NCBI RefSeq assembly: GCF_001437285.1
Contig: NZ_JQBF01000002.1
Location: forward strand, 186,001 to 250,000
DNA: 64,000 nucleotides
Reading direction: 5' to 3'
DNA from: Pediococcus pentosaceus
GTDB taxonomy: Bacteria; Bacillota; Bacilli; Lactobacillales; Lactobacillaceae
Shown here: one piece after another, positions 7,503 to 17,086 of the stretch
Numbering within the stretch: the stretch's first letter is position 1
How the letters are laid out: each line of letters begins with the position of its first letter
The notes under the pieces: model-generated
Seen by the model: only the letters and a program-made list of their open reading frames with translations
Databases searched by the model: none
Told to the model about the DNA's origin: nothing
Made by a program: the position numbers and the translations under genes

Positions 7503-9344
7503 TTATTTACCGCCCTTTCCCTCAGTATCAGTTTTCAAAACGGTCATGAAGGCTTCTTGAGGAACTTCAACTTTACCAACGGATTTCATTCGTTTCTTAC
7601 CACGCTTTTGTTTATCCAGCAATTTAGCACGACGGTCAGGATCACCGGTGTGAATCTTGGAAGTAACATCTTTACGATAAGCTCGAATGTTGGTACGAGC
7701 AATGATTTTATTTCCAATTGCAGCTTGGACTGGAATTTCAAAGTTTCGACGAGGGATGATTTCTTTCAGACTAGCGGTAATTTCGTTACCACGTTGTTGC
7801 GCGAAGTCACGATGAGAGATGAAACTCAAAGCATCCACTCGTTCGCCATTCAATAAGATATCAATCTTAACCAGGTCGCTAACTTTATATTCACCGAGTT
7901 CATAATCGAGCGAAGCATAACCACGAGTGCTAGACTTCAACTTATCAAAGAAATCAAAGATAATTTCTGAAAGGGGAAGGGCATACTTAACGTTCACTCG
8001 GTTTTCATCGATGTAATCCATTGTATCGAAAATTCCCCGACGGAATTGCGATAATTCCATTACAGCACCGACATATTCATTAGGGACCATAATACTAGCA
8101 TTTACGTAAGGCTCTTTAATATTTTTAATGCTAGAAGCATCAGGCATTTCAGAAGGATTTTCAACAATCTTTTCAGACCCATCCGTCATTTCGACGCGGT
8201 AGGTAACTGATGGTGCCGTCGTGATTAAGTCGAGGTTGAATTCTCGTTCTAATCGTTCTTGAACCACGTCCATGTGAAGTAGACCTAAGAATCCGCAACG
8301 GAAACCAAAACCTAAGGCTTGCGAAGATTCAGGTTCAAATTCCAAGGCGGCATCATTTAGTTGTAGTTTTTCAAGTGCTTCACGTAAGTCATTATATTTA
8401 GCATTATCGGTAGGATATAGACCAGAATAAACCATTGGACTCATTTCACGATAACCTTCTAAAGGCTGCGCCGCAGGATTCTTGACCAATGTAACTGTAT
8501 CACCAACACGAGTATCTTTGATGTCCTTAATGCTGGCCGTTAAGTAACCGACATCCCCAGCCATTAAAAAGTCACGCTTCAAAGGATCAGGAGAGTTAAC
8601 ACCCACTTCGTTAACCTCGTAAACTGAACCGCTATTCATCAACTTAATCTTATCGCCAGGTTTAACCATCCCTTCAAATAAACGAACACTCAAAACAACT
8701 CCACGATAATCATCGTATTTCGAGTCGAAAATTAATGCCTGTAAGGGAGCATCTAGGTCACCATCTGGAGCCGGGATTTTTTCAACGATTTGTTCTAGTA
8801 ATTCGGGAATTCCGATGCCTTGTTTGGCACTAGCCATCACGGCGTCGCTGGCGTCTAAGCCAACTACATTTTCGATTTCATTTTTAACCCGTTCAGGATC
8901 TGCAGCAGGTAAGTCAATTTTATTAATAACTGGTACAATTTCCAAATCATCATCGATAGCAAGATAAACGTTAGCCAAAGTTTGTGCTTCCACTCCTTGA
9001 GCTGCATCGACCACTAAGACGGCGCCTTCACAGGCGGCCAAGCTACGAGATACTTCATAGGAGAAGTCTACGTGTCCTGGGGTATCGATTAAATGGAAAA
9101 TATATTTTTCACCATCATTTGCTGTATAGTGTAATTCAACGGCATTTAATTTGATAGTAATTCCACGTTCACGTTCAAGATCCATGGTATCCAGTAATTG
9201 ATTTTGCATATCGCGCTTAGCAACCGTTTCTGTTAGTTCAAGAATTCGGTCGGCTAACGTGGATTTTCCATGATCTATATGGGCCACAATTGAGAAGTTT
9301 CGAATGTGGGCTTGACGATCTTGTAAATCTTTATATTCGTTCAT
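7503..9344 (-). CDS. lepA: Elongation factor 4 (LepA)
   Basis: 613-residue translational GTPase LepA/EF4, which binds stalled or hindered ribosomes and promotes back-translocation or initiation fidelity. GTPase motifs are seen near the N-terminus: [10 protein letters not shown] (G1), RGITI (G2), DTPGH (G3), NKID (G4). EF-G-like domains II, III and V and the LepA-specific C-terminal domain ([10 protein letters not shown], then Lys/Arg-rich KRGKKRMK) follow. The start was set at the ATG at 9344, because AAAAGGAA precedes it and the family starts close to this point; the ATG 9 codons earlier lacks support. Confidence 0.98.
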   Translation of the reverse strand: MNEYKDLQDRQAHIRNFSIVAHIDHGKSTLADRILELTETVAKRDMQNQLLDTMDLERERGITIKLNAVELHYTANDGEKYIFHLIDTPGHVDFSYEVSRSLAACEGAVLVVDAAQGVEAQTLANVYLAIDDDLEIVPVINKIDLPAADPERVKNEIENVVGLDASDAVMASAKQGIGIPELLEQIVEKIPAPDGDLDAPLQALIFDSKYDDYRGVVLSVRLFEGMVKPGDKIKLMNSGSVYEVNEVGVNSPDPLKRDFLMAGDVGYLTASIKDIKDTRVGDTVTLVKNPAAQPLEGYREMSPMVYSGLYPTDNAKYNDLREALEKLQLNDAALEFEPESSQALGFGFRCGFLGLLHMDVVQERLEREFNLDLITTAPSVTYRVEMTDGSEKIVENPSEMPDASSIKNIKEPYVNASIMVPNEYVGAVMELSQFRRGIFDTMDYIDENRVNVKYALPLSEIIFDFFDKLKSSTRGYASLDYELGEYKVSDLVKIDILLNGERVDALSFISHRDFAQQRGNEITASLKEIIPRRNFEIPVQAAIGNKIIARTNIRAYRKDVTSKIHTGDPDRRAKLLDKQKRGKKRMKSVGKVEVPQEAFMTVLKTDTEGKGGK

Positions 9345-9569
9345 AATAATTTCCTTTTCATAAGTAGTCACTGTATTAAATTATATCAGACCAAACCTTA
9401 AAGGTTAAACTAAGCTAAAAAATATTGTAAAAATATATCAATTCATTTTTTGTTAACCGAACTATAAAATATAGTACCGGTTGAGGTTTCTCGGATTATA
9501 AATATGCTAAAATAGTAATATGAATTTTTCAGAAATTTAATTTTTAAGTTACAGCGGGGGAGTAAGGTC

Positions 9570-10178
9570 ATGCCTGAAAAAAATCAGCCGGCAGTTGCTA
9601 CGCAGTCAAGTTCTGCACCAGTAACTAGTAGTTCTAAACCAGCAACTAATAATTCTTCAACATCAACTAAACCGAATAATAGTGGAGCCACCAATTCTAA
9701 TACAAGCACCTCGGCGAGTCACCAAGCTAGTTCATCAGTGTCAACTAATAGCAACCATGATAAAGCGAATTCGCAAACTAATAGCGAGTCTAGTGCCAAA
9801 TCTGATAGTACATCTAAGGCTAGTTCACGAGTAAGTAGTAAGCAAAGTACTTATTATTACTACGTTAAACCTAATAGAACAACTAATTCTTATGATAATT
9901 ATAATAGCGATGATAGTGATGACACGGACGAAGAAGATTCTTCATCGAGCAGCAGTAAGAGCAGTTCGGAAGAAAAAGTTCATAAAGCTAAAAAAAGTCG
10001 GATTATTACTACAATTAAATCTGATTCAAATAGTGGTTCAGATATTGAATATCGAAATAGCCATGGTGGGATGATGACTTTCTTAGTAGTTTTGATTCTA
10101 CTAGTTGGCGGCTATTTTATTTGGAAAAAACGACGTCAAAAACGTCCAACTAGCATTGGTAGACATCAAAAAAAGTAA
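9570..10178 (+). CDS. Ser/Thr/Asn-rich protein with one C-terminal membrane helix
   Basis: 202-residue low-complexity protein: residues 1-165 are almost entirely Ser, Thr, Asn, Ala, Lys and Asp, with a short YYYYVKP patch near residue 95 and an Asp/Glu/Ser-rich run near 115-135. One hydrophobic helix (about 170-187, TFLVVLILLVGGYFIW) is followed by a strongly basic tail (KKRRQKR). There is no N-terminal signal peptide and no LPXTG, so a tail-anchored or N-out topology would be needed; loss of an original signal peptide is also possible. No upstream in-frame start exists. Function unknown. Confidence 0.65.
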   Translation: MPEKNQPAVATQSSSAPVTSSSKPATNNSSTSTKPNNSGATNSNTSTSASHQASSSVSTNSNHDKANSQTNSESSAKSDSTSKASSRVSSKQSTYYYYVKPNRTTNSYDNYNSDDSDDTDEEDSSSSSSKSSSEEKVHKAKKSRIITTIKSDSNSGSDIEYRNSHGGMMTFLVVLILLVGGYFIWKKRRQKRPTSIGRHQKK

Positions 10179-10181
10179 AAT

Positions 10182-10216
10182 AAAACCTCAAAATTTATAA
10201 ATTTTGAGGTTTTTTA
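10182..10216. terminator. Bidirectional terminator
   Basis: Nearly perfect palindrome AAAACCTCAAAATTT / AATTTTGAGGTTTT between two convergent genes, T-runs on both strands. Confidence 0.88.
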
Positions 10217-10217
10217 T

Positions 10218-11318
10218 TTATTCAAAAAAGACAATTAATACCCAACCGACAAGGCCTAAAAGTACCAAACCGACCAAATTTAAAATTGAAAAACGTAACA
10301 TGAAAGGCTCTGAGTGACGAATACGAAATTGTTTGTAGGCTAACAAATTAGCTAGTGAAGCCACTAGAGTTCCTAATCCACCAATATTAACGCCCAAAAA
10401 GAGAGGATAAACGTCATTAGTGAACTTGGAAAGGAGAATGGTGGCAGGTACGTTACTAATAATTTGACTACTAAAAATTGAACTAAGATAGATTGAAGTA
10501 CTGGATTGTAGTAATTGATGCAGGGTCTGTGTGAGAATCGGATAGCGGCTTAGATTACCCGCTGCCATAAAAAAGAACAGGAAGGTGATTAATAAGCCAT
10601 AATCTACTTTATCGAACACGTTATGATTAATTAACAGACCTAAACCAATTGCACTAATGAGCATAACCTCAAGAGGCAAGATGGAGAAGACTCCTAACAA
10701 GACGATCACGGTAACCAACCCAGCAATGATGGTTTGTTTAAGATTAATTGCAGGAACGTTAATAGTCACACCCTGAAGTGGGGTTTTAGGGACTAAAAGC
10801 AAGCAACTAGCTAAAAATAAAAGACTGGTTAAACTGATTGCTAGAGCCATTGTCAACATCTGGATAATGCTCAAATGATAGTAGTTTAGAATAAAGAGAT
10901 TTTGCGGATTACCCATAGGAGTCAACATACTTCCTAAATTAGCTGCCATGGTAATTAAAATAGTAGGGATAACCAATTTTAGGTGTGCTTTTTCGCTGAT
11001 AATAAATAAAAGTGGTAGTAAGGTAATAATCGCGACATCGTTGGTTAACAACATGGCACTGAAAAAGGATAGTAAAACCAGCATCCTTACAATTTGGCGA
11101 GTGTTGGTGGCTTTTTGAATTAATACACTAGCGGCAAAACTTAATAAATGGAGTTCTTCATAGCATTTAACCACCACCATTAAAGCAAATAGAGCAAAAA
11201 TGGTTTTCCAATTAATGTCACCTAACTGTAAAGGGCTTAGCAGACAACTAACTAAAAATACGCCCAAGGCAATCCACATGATTTTGTCATGCACAAGTTT
11301 ATTTATAATAATGTCCAA
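10218..11318 (-). CDS. ArsB/NhaD/SLC13-type anion permease
   Basis: 366-residue polytopic membrane protein of the ion-transporter superfamily (SLC13/CitMHS/ArsB-like), with about ten hydrophobic helices. The family's conserved re-entrant motif appears as ANLGSMLTPMGNPQN (about residues 126-140), with a second half-repeat near SNVPATILLSKF. Substrate could be a dicarboxylate, citrate, arsenite or other anion; no neighbour decides. Somewhat shorter than many homologues, but both half-repeats are present. Confidence 0.8.
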   Translation of the reverse strand: MDIIINKLVHDKIMWIALGVFLVSCLLSPLQLGDINWKTIFALFALMVVVKCYEELHLLSFAASVLIQKATNTRQIVRMLVLLSFFSAMLLTNDVAIITLLPLLFIISEKAHLKLVIPTILITMAANLGSMLTPMGNPQNLFILNYYHLSIIQMLTMALAISLTSLLFLASCLLLVPKTPLQGVTINVPAINLKQTIIAGLVTVIVLLGVFSILPLEVMLISAIGLGLLINHNVFDKVDYGLLITFLFFFMAAGNLSRYPILTQTLHQLLQSSTSIYLSSIFSSQIISNVPATILLSKFTNDVYPLFLGVNIGGLGTLVASLANLLAYKQFRIRHSEPFMLRFSILNLVGLVLLGLVGWVLIVFFE

Positions 11319-11366
11319 CTCCAGTTCATCGAGGTAATGTAATTTTAATCAGATTTAATTTAAAAA

Positions 11367-11393
11367 CATAAAAAGCGCCTCAGAAGAGACGCT
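11367..11393 (-). terminator. Terminator of the dipeptidase gene
   Basis: On the minus strand AGCGTCTC pairs with GAGGCGCT (one G-T pair) over a TTCT loop, then TTTTTAT. Confidence 0.8.
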
Positions 11394-11406
11394 CCTAAAC
11401 GATTGA

Positions 11407-12831
11407 TTAAAGTTCTTCATTGTGTTGGTAATATAATGGTGATAAGTCGGTTGACTTAGTAATTAAGTTGGCACTTAAGGCTTGAAAAGCCTGAATTGCT
11501 GTAGCGCTAATTTCGTTTCCAGCTTGATTTAATAATTCTTCTAGGGCGGTTGTATCGGATAATTCTAAAGCTCGTTGTTCAAAATCATGCAGTTGATTCC
11601 GCATTTGAATGTTAACTTTTGAACGAGTTGTATTTAACTCTTTTACGAACTCCTTATAATGCGCATCGGTTAAGACACTAGCCAGTTTGAAAACCCAATA
11701 GGCAGAGTCGGCAGTGTAAACTTTAGCTCCATGATGATACATTTCAGGCGTTTCCGACATCCCTGCAAAAAACGGCACATATACACTTTGAGCCGCAACC
11801 CCCATGGCTAACCAATGGATTCCACCAACTTCAATAGGTTGATTAGGCTTAATTTGCAAGATGTGAGACTCTTGAGTAGCTGGAAGACTAATAGGACGGA
11901 AACGATGTTTTTCAGCTTCTGAGCCTGTTCCAACTGGGTTATATGGCGTTCCTTCATAATGAGAACTTAAAATTTGTTGGACATCTTCAATTTGAATTAA
12001 TCGGCTGGCCTTACGAATAAATGGTAAGTCATGGCTAACTGGACTTTGGGTAATTTCTGGATTAAGAATCCGCTGTCCTTCCCAAACACGAGGAGTGTTG
12101 TAATATTCATCAGAAAGATCATTTAAACCAAAAATGTTTCTGAAATTAAAACTGGTTGGGTTGGGATTTAAATGATGCATTGCAACAAATTGTTTAAGAT
12201 CAGCCTTAAACATAAAGTTTTCTGGATCTTCAAAATCAACTTCTTGAATAGAAAGTTGGTTAGAAACTACCGCATAACTATCATCTGGAATCCGTTGTGC
12301 AACCCACTGGTGTCCACCTGCAGTCTCCATATACCAAACTTCATTAGCGTCGGAGAAAAGAATTCCATTAGTCTCGTTGGTACCATATTTTTCAATGATA
12401 GCGCCGAGGTATTTCACGCCTTCCCGAGCAGATTTGATATAGGGCAAAGTAACTGTAACCATTGCCTCTTCACCAATTCCATTTTCAACTAAGGGATCAT
12501 AACCGAGGACTCGATTATTAGTGTAGGCACTCTCGGTGGCACTCATTGCTACCCCATATTCATTGATACCATCTTCTTCAAACAAGCCGAATTCAGTGGT
12601 CCATTCCGGAGTGGCGGTATATTTTCCTCGCACTGGGGGAAGGGACATCGTAAATTGGTTATCACTAGATTTAAATTCAGTATTAGCTGCTTCATCATGA
12701 GGATGAACGGTAAAATGCTTGGGCCAAGCTGATTTAGCATCTTCATTTCTCGCAATGATGGTTGATCCATCAGCCGTAGCTGCTTTACCAGCTAAAAAAC
12801 TTGTACATGCAGAATATTTATTGTCGATAAT
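11407..12831 (-). CDS. C69 family dipeptidase with no canonical start codon
   Basis: 474-residue N-terminal-nucleophile peptidase of family C69 (PepD-type dipeptidase). The conserved N-terminus is fully readable above the first ATG: Y-S-A-C-T-S-F, with the catalytic Cys, then GSTIIARNED. The ATG at 12648 is therefore internal and would drop the catalytic Cys. Upstream of the Cys the frame runs only about 16 codons to an in-frame TGA and holds no ATG, GTG or TTG. A good GGAAGAAGG ribosome binding site stands 5 bases before ATT (12831) and 8 before ATC (12828), so a rare ATT/ATC start, or loss of the start codon, must be assumed. Otherwise intact with its own terminator. Confidence 0.85.
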   Translation of the reverse strand: MIDNKYSACTSFLAGKAATADGSTIIARNEDAKSAWPKHFTVHPHDEAANTEFKSSDNQFTMSLPPVRGKYTATPEWTTEFGLFEEDGINEYGVAMSATESAYTNNRVLGYDPLVENGIGEEAMVTVTLPYIKSAREGVKYLGAIIEKYGTNETNGILFSDANEVWYMETAGGHQWVAQRIPDDSYAVVSNQLSIQEVDFEDPENFMFKADLKQFVAMHHLNPNPTSFNFRNIFGLNDLSDEYYNTPRVWEGQRILNPEITQSPVSHDLPFIRKASRLIQIEDVQQILSSHYEGTPYNPVGTGSEAEKHRFRPISLPATQESHILQIKPNQPIEVGGIHWLAMGVAAQSVYVPFFAGMSETPEMYHHGAKVYTADSAYWVFKLASVLTDAHYKEFVKELNTTRSKVNIQMRNQLHDFEQRALELSDTTALEELLNQAGNEISATAIQAFQALSANLITKSTDLSPLYYQHNEEL

Positions 12832-12834
12832 AAG

Positions 12835-12845
12835 GACCTTCTTCC
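12835..12845 (-). promoter_or_regulatory. Ribosome binding site deciding the dipeptidase start
   Basis: Minus-strand GGAAGAAGG, complementary to the anti-SD, lies 5 bases before the codon ATT and 8 before ATC, placing initiation at a non-canonical isoleucine codon. Confidence 0.6.
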
Positions 12846-12953
12846 GTAAATTACTTAATCATAGTTTATCACACAGAAAAGTACTTTGAATTATTTCTGT
12901 TTCATGAGAATATATATATGGGTTTAAATGGATAATTTAAGGAGGAAATAAAG

Positions 12954-13142
12954 ATGCCATTAATTCATATTGATTTAATCGAAGGTCGGAATGAAGACCA
13001 ACTTCGTGGACTAGTCAAAGACGTTACCGCAGCCGTCGTTAAAAACACGGGGGCTCCAGCAGAACACGTGCATGTTGTGCTAAATGAAATGTCAAAAAAT
13101 CATTATTCAGTTGCCGGAACTTTAAAGAGCGACGAAAAATAA
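12954..13142 (+). CDS. 4-oxalocrotonate tautomerase family protein
   Basis: 62-residue tautomerase-superfamily protein. After Met removal the N-terminal catalytic Pro is exposed (MPLIHIDL), as required for the enol-keto tautomerase mechanism, and length equals that of 4-OT subunits, which form hexamers. The second family segment (HVHVVLNEMSKNHYSVAG) is present. Substrate unknown; lactobacilli lack the catechol meta-cleavage pathway. Excellent AAGGAGGA ribosome binding site. Single gene. Confidence 0.9.
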   Translation: MPLIHIDLIEGRNEDQLRGLVKDVTAAVVKNTGAPAEHVHVVLNEMSKNHYSVAGTLKSDEK

Positions 13143-13143
13143 T

Positions 13144-13191
13144 AAAAAAACTTCAAAATCAACTGAAAGATCAGTGATTTTGAAGTTTTTT
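13144..13191. terminator. Bidirectional terminator
   Basis: Long stem AAAAACTTCAAAATCA / TGATTTTGAAGTTTTT with T-runs on both strands, between convergent genes. Confidence 0.88.
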
Positions 13192-14002
13192 ATTCGGCTA
13201 AACCGAGATATTCATTGAGATACTTTGCAACACCATCTTCGGTATTATCAAATTCAGTAATATCATTAGCAATTCCCTTAATTCGTTCTGTAGCATTTTT
13301 CATTGCCACTCCACGTCCTACATAATCTAGCATTTCAGCATCGTTATGTTCATCTCCAAAGGCAATTATATCCTGTCGATCAATATGATAGTAATCTGCT
13401 AGGTAGGCCACCGCCTTGGCTTTCTGAATACCTTTAGAAACGATTTCCAGAACACTTTGGGGTCCGCCCCAAACGCCGACAGTAATATATTCACCATAAT
13501 AGTGTAGTAATTGATTTTTAACTTTTTGAGCACTATTAGGTTCCACTAAAATCGTAATCGAAGTTGGATTAGTTCTTAGCGTTTTTTCGGTTAAAATTTG
13601 GTCATTGGAAATTTCATGAGGAAAAAATTCAAATGAAGCGGGAGCCGCATGATCCGCAAAAAATGAATCTTTACTTTCAACCGCAAGTAATTGAATACCG
13701 TAGTCATCTTTATGCTTCATCAGATCGTAGACGACCGCTTTGTTGATGGTTCTGGAATATTCACCATCCCATTTTTGGTGAGGAATATGTGTTAAAGCCC
13801 CATTAAAATTCGCCATCGGCGTTTTAAGGCTAAGTTCATCGTAAATATCGCGAGCCATGCGATAAGGTCGTCCCGTAACAATGGAAACGATGTGTCCAGC
13901 TGCCGTGGCATTTTTGATAGTTTTAATGGTTTGAGGTGAGAGTTGACTACTTGAATTTAAGGTGGTGCCATCTAAATCAAGAGTGATTAATTTTTGATGC
14001 AT
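13190..14002 (-). CDS. Cof-type HAD-IIB phosphatase
   Basis: 270-residue HAD-superfamily hydrolase of the Cof/IIB class. Motif I is LDLDGTTLN with the nucleophile Asp9 and acid/base Asp11; motif II is IVTGRPY (Thr); motif III Lys lies near SKGIQKAKA; motif IV is GDEHNDAEML. The cap domain lies between motifs II and III. Such enzymes dephosphorylate sugar phosphates or flavin and pyridoxal phosphates; the substrate cannot be predicted. Ribosome binding site AAAAGGAG. Confidence 0.92.
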   Translation of the reverse strand: MHQKLITLDLDGTTLNSSSQLSPQTIKTIKNATAAGHIVSIVTGRPYRMARDIYDELSLKTPMANFNGALTHIPHQKWDGEYSRTINKAVVYDLMKHKDDYGIQLLAVESKDSFFADHAAPASFEFFPHEISNDQILTEKTLRTNPTSITILVEPNSAQKVKNQLLHYYGEYITVGVWGGPQSVLEIVSKGIQKAKAVAYLADYYHIDRQDIIAFGDEHNDAEMLDYVGRGVAMKNATERIKGIANDITEFDNTEDGVAKYLNEYLGLAE

Positions 14003-14179
14003 TTGATCGCTCCTTTTACTATTTTCTGTATTACTTATAAGTTAACATGGTTAAATTTAAAAAACTAGAGTACTTTAGGAAGTTAAATGAATTGTTAAGG
14101 TGGCTCAACCCGTTTTTTTTCTGTATAATTAAGTCCAGTTTTATGGCGAATGAATAAAGAATAGAAGGAATATTTAAAA

Positions 14180-15556
14180 ATGCAACTACCAGTTGATTTT
14201 AAGAAAAAATATGAAAAATTACTTGGGGATCAAGCCGAAGCTTTTTTAGCGAGCTTCGATAATCCTGTTCAAAAGGGATTTCGGATTAATCCGCTTAAAT
14301 ATCACGGACATCTTCATGAACATGCAATGCAACAATCTGTGGGTTATTCAGCTTGGGGCTATTTTGGTAAAGTACGGGGGAAAACCATCGATCATCAAAG
14401 TGGACTGGTTTACAGCCAGGAACCAAGTGCCATGCTGGTCGGTGAATTAGCCCATCCTAAACCAGGTCAAAAAGTGTTAGATTTGTGCGCCGCACCAGGT
14501 GGAAAGACTACTTATTTAGCTAGTTTCATGGATCAACAAGGGTTATTAGTTTCTAATGAAATCAATCGAGGCCGAGCTAAAATCTTGGCTGAGAACGTTG
14601 AACGCTTTGGTATTCAGAATGCAGTGATTTTAAATGAGTCACCTGATCGAATGGAAGATCGTTTTGCCAATTATTTCGATGTGATTGTGGTGGATGCGCC
14701 TTGTTCTGGGGAAGGAATGTTTAGAAAAGATCCTGCAGCCATGGAATATTGGAATAAAGATTACCCATCTGAGTGCGCTAATCGCCAAAGAGAAATTTTA
14801 AAGAGCGCGATGAAGATGTTGGCCCCTAAGGGAACTTTAGTTTATTCGACGTGTACCTTTGCTCCTGAAGAAGATGAACAAATTATCGCTTGGTTATTAG
14901 ATAACTACGAAAATCTAGCATTGGTGGATGTCCCTAAACGAGATGACATGGATGCAGGGCGTCCAGAGTGGGCCGACGGCAATCCAGAACTAACCAAGGC
15001 GGTACGTTTATTCCCTCATCATTTTCAGGGTGAAGGACATTTTATGGCAAAACTGGTCAACCACGGGATGGAGACGCCCACTGAAAAGCCCCGAGCTAAG
15101 AAGAAAAAGAAACAATCAAGCAATTCAAAGTCCCTAAACAAGACCCAGGTGAAATTGTGGGAGACTTTTGCTAAAGCATTTTTGAAAGATTCAAATTATT
15201 TCGATTTAGCTCATTTAATGGTTCAAAAAGATCGCTTATATTATCAAAGTGAGCGTTTAGATTTAGAAGGATTAAGGTATATCAAGCCTGGATTAGAGCT
15301 GGGAGAATTTAAGAAAAATCGTTTTGAACCCAGCCAGAGCCTTTTAATGGCCCTCCCCGTTGATGAATTCCAACAAGTTGTTAAAATTACAGATGAGGAG
15401 TGGCGTCAATATGTGCATGGCGACGTTCTGTCGACAACTACTGCTGGTAAAGGTTGGGTAGCCGTAGCTGTAGATGATACAGTGGTTGGACCTGGTAAGT
15501 TAGTACAAGGTACGGTTAAAAACTTCTATCCCAAAGGGTTACGGATGAACTTTTGA
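14180..15556 (+). CDS. rsmF: RsmF-like rRNA cytosine-C5 methyltransferase
   Basis: 458-residue RsmB/NOL1/NOP2/Sun-family methyltransferase. SAM-binding motif I is LDLCAAPGGKTTYLA (about residues 100-115); motif IV with catalytic Cys is DAPCSGEGMFRKD (about 175-187); the second Cys is in YSTCTFAPEEDE. The ~130-residue C-terminal extension after a Lys-rich linker matches the RsmF/YebU type, which methylates 16S rRNA. The exact target base is inferred from E. coli. Single gene with a promoter-like TATAAT about 60 bases upstream. Confidence 0.9.
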   Translation: MQLPVDFKKKYEKLLGDQAEAFLASFDNPVQKGFRINPLKYHGHLHEHAMQQSVGYSAWGYFGKVRGKTIDHQSGLVYSQEPSAMLVGELAHPKPGQKVLDLCAAPGGKTTYLASFMDQQGLLVSNEINRGRAKILAENVERFGIQNAVILNESPDRMEDRFANYFDVIVVDAPCSGEGMFRKDPAAMEYWNKDYPSECANRQREILKSAMKMLAPKGTLVYSTCTFAPEEDEQIIAWLLDNYENLALVDVPKRDDMDAGRPEWADGNPELTKAVRLFPHHFQGEGHFMAKLVNHGMETPTEKPRAKKKKKQSSNSKSLNKTQVKLWETFAKAFLKDSNYFDLAHLMVQKDRLYYQSERLDLEGLRYIKPGLELGEFKKNRFEPSQSLLMALPVDEFQQVVKITDEEWRQYVHGDVLSTTTAGKGWVAVAVDDTVVGPGKLVQGTVKNFYPKGLRMNF

Positions 15557-15594
15557 TTTACTAAAGTGAATAAAAATTAATTTAAAAAATGATC

Positions 15595-15645
15595 TCTAGA
15601 ATTAGGACTGGTTAAGCTAATTTTAGGGCTCTTTTTTATTTTTAG
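15595..15645 (+). terminator. Probable terminator after the methyltransferase
   Basis: CTAGAATTAG pairs with CTAATTTTAG (one G-T pair) over an 11-base loop; a T-run follows a few bases later. Confidence 0.55.
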
Positions 15646-15795
15646 CTTTTTAAGATAATACTTTGAAAAACAAATCTCACAATAAAAACGGGGATGAATC
15701 ATAATTTAATGCTAGGATGGTTAAGCAAACGGTATAGTTAGGTGATGAATGAGTAGTTGATCATTTTTTTATTAAAAAGGGGATATATTACAAAA

Positions 15796-15945
15796 ATGTT
15801 TAATTGGTTCAAACTAAATGGTTACAGCATTAGTGTTGCTCTTTTAGTTAGTTTTATTTTAATAATAAAAGTTTATTTAGACTGGGGAACCTTAATTATT
15901 ATTGGATCAATTTTCATTATCGTAGGTCTTCAAAGAACCAGATAA
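15796..15945 (+). CDS. Small two-helix membrane protein
   Basis: 49-residue hydrophobic protein with two predicted membrane helices (ISVALLVSFILIIKVYL and GTLIIIGSIFIIVGL) and a basic end; family not recognised. The start is uncertain: ATG at 15796 gives a compact protein but AAAGGGG is about 13 bases upstream; an in-frame TTG at 15757 gives 62 residues. Possibly a small phage-shock or peptide-like membrane protein. No clear partner. Confidence 0.45.
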   Translation: MFNWFKLNGYSISVALLVSFILIIKVYLDWGTLIIIGSIFIIVGLQRTR

Positions 15946-15959
15946 GCGCTAGAAAATTA

Positions 15960-15988
15960 TTTACACTAATCGGGTATATAGTTATAAT
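15960..15988 (+). promoter_or_regulatory. Promoter of the beta-lactamase-fold gene
   Basis: TTTACA (15960) and TATAAT (15983) with a 17-base spacer, about 65 bases before the start of the next gene. Confidence 0.65.
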
Positions 15989-16053
15989 GTACTGATGTTC
16001 TATCCGATAAAGTGAGAAGAGTAAATTTAAAGTAGCGAGGCTATACGATACTT

Positions 16054-17007
16054 ATGGTTGAGGAATTGAAAAAGTTATTTAATAATCGAGGGTTGGTTCT
16101 ATTTTTACTAGAAGCACTCTTGGCACTGATTGTGATAGTATCGATAATACTAGAAGCAGTAAAAATCAATGACATTCATACTGTTAATGCAATGCGCAGT
16201 GACTTTATCGCAAAGCAAAAAAAGGAAGAACGTGCATTTAGTCGTGCCGAAAGAAATCTTATTAAAAAAACTAAAGAAACTACATCTAAGGTCAATGATG
16301 AGAAAGTTTTAAACGGGCGGTTAAGTCCTTATCTTGAAAATACTGATGCAGAAGTATCCGTCGCGATCTATTCAAAAAAGAATAACCATATTTATCAAAC
16401 AACTAATAGTAAAAGAACCACTTATCCTTCTGCTAGTATTATTAAAGCCGATTTTTTAGTAGAACTTTTGCATCAGAAACATAAAGCTGGTCAGAGTCTA
16501 GATGTTAACGAACAAGCTGTGATTCAAAAGATGATGGAGCATAGTGACAACGATGCGGCTACTAATGTTTATAATCAAATTGGTGGATATAGTGGCTTAG
16601 CTAGGTACTTCAGTAATGTTGGAATGGATGGATCGGTAGCTTTGACCACTGGATGGGCGTTGACGGCTACGACACCGCTTGATCAAATTAAAACACTTAA
16701 TATAATTTTTTATCAAAGCAATTATATTAGTGATACTTCAAGAAGTTATATTGAATATTTGATGGGTCATGTAGCTGAAGACCAAAACTGGGGGATATCA
16801 GTCGGTTCTAAGCATTTTTGTTTGAAAAATGGTTGGAAGCAAATGCCAAATGGTAAATGGATTATTAATAGTATGGGACAGATTGGAACTGGTCAGAATA
16901 GCTGTACGATTGCGATAATGTCTACTGGAAATAAAACAGAACAAAGTGGAGAAAAATTAGTTGAAGATCTCACTAAGGCGGTTAGTAGCGAACTAAAAAT
17001 TAAATAA
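16054..17007 (+). CDS. Membrane-anchored serine hydrolase, class A beta-lactamase fold
   Basis: 317-residue protein with an N-terminal signal anchor (about residues 12-35), a basic helical linker, then a penicillin-recognising serine hydrolase domain. Active-site motifs are readable in order: SxxK in SASIIK, SDN in HSDNDAA, and a KTG equivalent reading KNG (LKNGW). These resemble beta-lactamase2-type proteins common in lactobacilli, probably acting on cell-wall peptides rather than antibiotics. The unusual KNG triad and anchoring suggest a non-resistance role. A TTTACA-17-TATAAT promoter is upstream; the ribosome binding site (GCGAGG) is rather distant. Confidence 0.8.
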   Translation: MVEELKKLFNNRGLVLFLLEALLALIVIVSIILEAVKINDIHTVNAMRSDFIAKQKKEERAFSRAERNLIKKTKETTSKVNDEKVLNGRLSPYLENTDAEVSVAIYSKKNNHIYQTTNSKRTTYPSASIIKADFLVELLHQKHKAGQSLDVNEQAVIQKMMEHSDNDAATNVYNQIGGYSGLARYFSNVGMDGSVALTTGWALTATTPLDQIKTLNIIFYQSNYISDTSRSYIEYLMGHVAEDQNWGISVGSKHFCLKNGWKQMPNGKWIINSMGQIGTGQNSCTIAIMSTGNKTEQSGEKLVEDLTKAVSSELKIK

Positions 17008-17054
17008 AAAATAAAAGAAGGACGTCCTTTAGGGATGTCCTTCTTTTATTTTTT
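17006..17054. terminator. Bidirectional terminator
   Basis: Stem AAAAGAAGGACGTCC / GGGATGTCCTTCTTTT with TTTA loop and T-runs on both strands. Confidence 0.9.
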
Positions 17055-17086
17055 ATATGTTTAATTGGAGATAGATTCCAAACGGA

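Noticed and set aside
9892-10074. Overlapping plus-strand ORF inside the Ser-rich gene.
   Set aside because: Shadow frame caused by the low-complexity sequence.
12549-12770. 73-codon minus-strand ORF upstream of the apparent dipeptidase start.
   Set aside because: It is out of frame with the true dipeptidase N-terminus, which reads through the same bases.
16054-17007. Antibiotic resistance beta-lactamase.
   Set aside because: Membrane anchor, long linker and KNG in place of KTG/KSG suggest a wall-related hydrolase; no resistance context.
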